Assembly (NCBI GenBank): GCA_027604505.1
Contig: JADIIX010000011.1
Span: forward strand, 62,001-126,000
DNA from: Gonapodya sp. JEL0774
Lineage: Eukaryota; Monoblepharomycota; Monoblepharidomycetes; Monoblepharidales; Gonapodyaceae
Reading direction: 5' to 3'
Length of the DNA stretch: 64,000 nucleotides
Shown here: positions 61,241 through 64,000 of the stretch, one piece after another
How the letters are laid out: each line of letters opens with the position of its first letter
Position numbering within the stretch: the stretch's first letter is position 1
Notes under the pieces: generated by a model
What the model saw: the letters and a program-made list of their open reading frames with translations, nothing else
The model's database searches: none
Told to the model about the DNA's origin: nothing
Position numbers and translations under genes: made by a program

Positions 61241-61534
61241 ACGAACAGGTTCATTTAATCTCCGTCAGTTGGTATTTCAGCAGCTGCATTGTCACGTATT
61301 GATTGCATTGTCACTGGCCTGCGTTGAAATGAGTTGAGCTTCTGTACAGTATTACCAATGTATGTTGTTTTCAAGGGTGATGAAGTTCTGTGGCGCGGAC
61401 AACTGTGTCACTGCATCTCTCAATCGATTTTGCAACCATCACGCTTAAAGTCACGTCTTTCTGCGTGAGCAGTCTACAAGAGCTTATTTCTCTGCAAAGC
61501 TGGATAGGAACTTCGCGAGCAAACGTGCGCAAAG
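61241..61534. other. Intergenic stretch, no gene seen
   Basis: 294 nt between the unknown gene and the F-BAR/RhoGAP gene, both plus strand. No repeat or RNA signal is visible. An upstream non-coding exon of the next gene could lie here. Confidence 0.35.
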
Positions 61535-64000
61535 ATGATGGTGAATTTGAACTCCTCCAACCTCGGCCCACTCTCCATCCCCCTTACGGCGGATAAAAAA
61601 CCTCGACGCAATCGCGAGCAATCGGGCAGACCGACCTTTCGGTCATCCGCATTGCCTACTTCGAACACATCTCAGGCCCGGTCCCCGTCCGTTCCGCGTC
61701 TCAGGTCCCACCCAAGCCAGAGCTCACTCGGCTCGGACGAAGCCCTTCGAGTGGCTGTGACTCTTGTACCCGAGTTTCCAAGTCCAACACCCGCGGAAAT
61801 CCCTGCGGACAACGACTTCCCCTCTCGCACTGAAACTCCCAGCGAGTTCGACGGTGGCATCTTCGACTCGTCTCTTAATGCATCAACGGCGTTAACTTCT
61901 ACTGTGGCGTTTGAGGATGGCAAGGGAACTAATACGGATTGGGTTTGTGGGGAGCTAGCCGACGTAGAGGGCGGAATGCAGATCATGTGGGAAAGGGTCA
62001 AGCACAACGTGGAATCGGCGAGGGTTAGTCCTCACAAACAAACGCAAGGGACATCGCGGATCGCTGGGACCTGTGCGCTAAAATACCGGTTCGATTGTCC
62101 GTTCACCGTTAGCTGTTTACCACCTTTCTGCAAGAGCGTGTGAAACTCGAGAAATCATACGGAGAAGGACTAAACAACTTAGCACGCAATCTCATGAAGC
62201 AAACTGACAGAGACGCTACCGCTCTCAAGGACGGGTGCGTACTGGATTTTAAAGAACCCTGTGTACAATGGCACTAAGAAGTGGGCTTCAAGGTCTTACA
62301 ATGAAAACTGGAAGCATTTCCTCCAGCTTCATGAAACCATAGGAATCAAGCGCATTACCTTCTCGCGAGTGTTGCAGCAGAATCTCGATGAAATGAAGGC
62401 GCTCTGCGATGGCGCAGAAATGAGTCGCAAGCAGCTCAAGAAATCAGCCAAAGATGCACAGGACGAGATGGGCAAGTCCGCTAAGGAATGTGAAAAGGTG
62501 AGGCTTGCGATATCCCTAGAGACTGATAATCCGTTTGCTGACCAGTAGATTTTCACTCAAGCTACATCACAGTCTCACCGAATGGAGCCAGAAGTATGAG
62601 CTTGCGCAAGTACAGGCAGATCAAGCCCAAAGAGAGTATGGTTTCAACGTTTCTGGTTCGTCTGCCTCTTCCGGCGCAGGGATGAAGGGGTTGGGCGGAT
62701 TGTTCAGCAAGCAGCCACCACTTACCAGAGTAAGTACTCGACGTGCAACAACATCTCAACGCAGTTGTCAAAGCATCTCTACTCTTGTGGAAATTGCTTT
62801 TATCAGGCTATAGACCTTGCAGGAGAAGCCGAGCGCAAAGCACAAAAGTTAAACATTGAGTTCAACCACCAACTGGGCCATTACCATAAGAAACGAGAAG
62901 AGTTCGCCAACTATACCGCTCCGCGGATTGTTCGCGCTCTCAAAGAGGAAAATGACCAGCTGGATTCGAGACTCAAAGTGCAATTGGCAAAGTACGCACT
63001 TTCGTTTGAGGACGGAATTGTGGCCGATGCTACTTTAATTAGCCCGATGGAGGAAGGTTTGTGGACGTCTTCCTCACAATCGCAAAACAACGAACGCTCA
63101 CACTTGTGGTTGCAGGCACGAGTCTCCGTTGCATTATCGATGAAATCAACTTGGATGAGGATTTCCAGCGATATCTGTCTCGCACAGTGCGAGATATGAA
63201 GGCGTCTCAGCCATCTTACCTGAGCCTCAAGCGCGTAAGCCTTGGACCGTTCCCGTTCTCATTAGTCAAATTGAGCAACTTGACATTTTTGTGGTCGCCT
63301 GACAGAAATCTGAAATCTTCGGTGTCCCACTGGAAGATATTCTTCGTCGGGAGGGCGGACAAGTACCGGTCATCGTTCAAAAATGTGTCGAAGCAATAGA
63401 GCGTCGTGGTAAGTATCCAGCATCACTTCTATGTATTTACACATTGTTGATCGTTCCTGTCAATAGGGCTCACCGAAATCGGTGTATACAGACTCGCTTC
63501 CGCGCTTTCCCAAGTACACAAGCTCCGAAACCTTGCCGAGTCAGGTTTGTCTTCCGATTCTTGAAGCCATTCTTGACTATCTCTACAAATGATGTCTACC
63601 CACCAGACTTAGATAAAATGGACTTTGCCGCAGAGACCAGTGCTCCCGATGGCATCAGTGCAATAGCGTCTCTTCTGAAACTTTATTTCCGCGAACTCCC
63701 TGATGGGTTGTTTCCTAGATCCCTGTATGATACGTTTATACGGGCCGCGAGTAAGTGGGAAGTCATTGGGTCTTGCTGCACTCACTCCAATTTTTCCTAA
63801 CAAATGATTTTTCGTAGAAATCGAAGAGCCGAGTCTTCAGCAGAATCAAATACATCAAGCGGTGAATATGCTCCCTGACCAGAATTACCTGGTGCTCAGG
63901 TATCTCATCCAGCACCTTGAGCGGTGAGTTGACCTGCACGAGAATCGTTCCTGGGCCGAAGTGACCGGAAATCGGCAACCAATGCAGGGTACAAGCGATG
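61535..64000 (+). CDS. F-BAR and RhoGAP protein (Rgd1-like), truncated
   Basis: A multi-exon gene running off the right edge. After about 150 disordered Ser/Pro-rich residues comes an F-BAR domain in several exons: GGMQIMWERVKHNVESAR, ERVKLEKSYGEGLNNLARNL near 62130-62200, WASRSYNENWKHFLQLHE near 62285-62335, SRKQLKKSAKDAQDEMGKS near 62425-62480, and YHKKREEFANY near 62885. A RhoGAP domain begins near 63305: IFGVPLEDILRREGGQVPVI, then GVYRLASALSQVHKL (catalytic Arg in GVYR), ISAIASLLKLYFRELPDGLF and YLVLRYLIQHLER at 63885-63924. This layout matches yeast Rgd1, a GAP for Rho-type GTPases at growth sites. The C-terminus is missing from the window. The start at 61535 (tandem ATG) is the first in the exon, but an upstream exon is possible. 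Confidence 0.85.

Overview
This window looks like nuclear DNA from a zoosporic (flagellated, chytrid-like) fungus. Genes are densely packed on both strands. Almost all are split by short GT-AG introns, mostly 50-70 nt. Gene content is fungal: a two-part fungal-type cystathionine gamma-synthase, IMP1, MAM33, UTP11, COX19, an HMT1/ABCB6 half transporter, an F-BAR/RhoGAP protein and a forkhead factor. One gene resembles WDR60, the intermediate chain of the dynein-2 motor for retrograde intraflagellar transport, which non-flagellated fungi lack. Species-level placement cannot be read from the sequence. I see no tRNA, rRNA, transposase, reverse transcriptase or CRISPR array.

Layout. 0-10.5 kb: a WD40 protein (+), an ABC transporter (-), COX19 (+) and an SR-type cyclophilin (+). 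10.5-15.2 kb: a tandem-WW coiled-coil protein (-) and cystathionine gamma-synthase (-). 15.4-21.4 kb: xanthine dehydrogenase in 28 exons (+). 21.9-31.9 kb: WDR60-like (+), eIF4B (+), IMP1 (-), an unknown protein (+), a PP2C phosphatase (+) and an ankyrin/SH3 protein (+). 31.9-42.3 kb: a gene-poor, low-complexity block holding only mitochondrial bS21m (-), a GNAT acetyltransferase (-) and RPS20/uS10 (+). 42.3-55.4 kb: forkhead factor (-), PRCC-like (+), SNRNP27 (-), COG1 (+), MAM33/p32 (-) and a nuclear uS3m-like ribosomal protein (-). 55.8-64 kb: kelch protein (-), UTP11 (-), an unknown single-exon gene (+) and an F-BAR/RhoGAP gene cut by the right edge (+).

The genes are mainly housekeeping and do not form one pathway. 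Recurring themes are splicing (SR-cyclophilin, SNRNP27, PRCC), mitochondrial biogenesis (COX19, IMP1, bS21m, MAM33, uS3m) and translation or ribosome assembly (eIF4B, uS10, UTP11). The most unusual features are in gene structure. Frame and family conservation call for a single-nucleotide exon in xanthine dehydrogenase and a 7-nt exon in the cyclophilin. A probable GC-AG intron lies in cystathionine gamma-synthase. For thirteen genes I rebuilt every exon, and each reconstructed CDS is an exact multiple of three. For the others only the span and clear domains are given.
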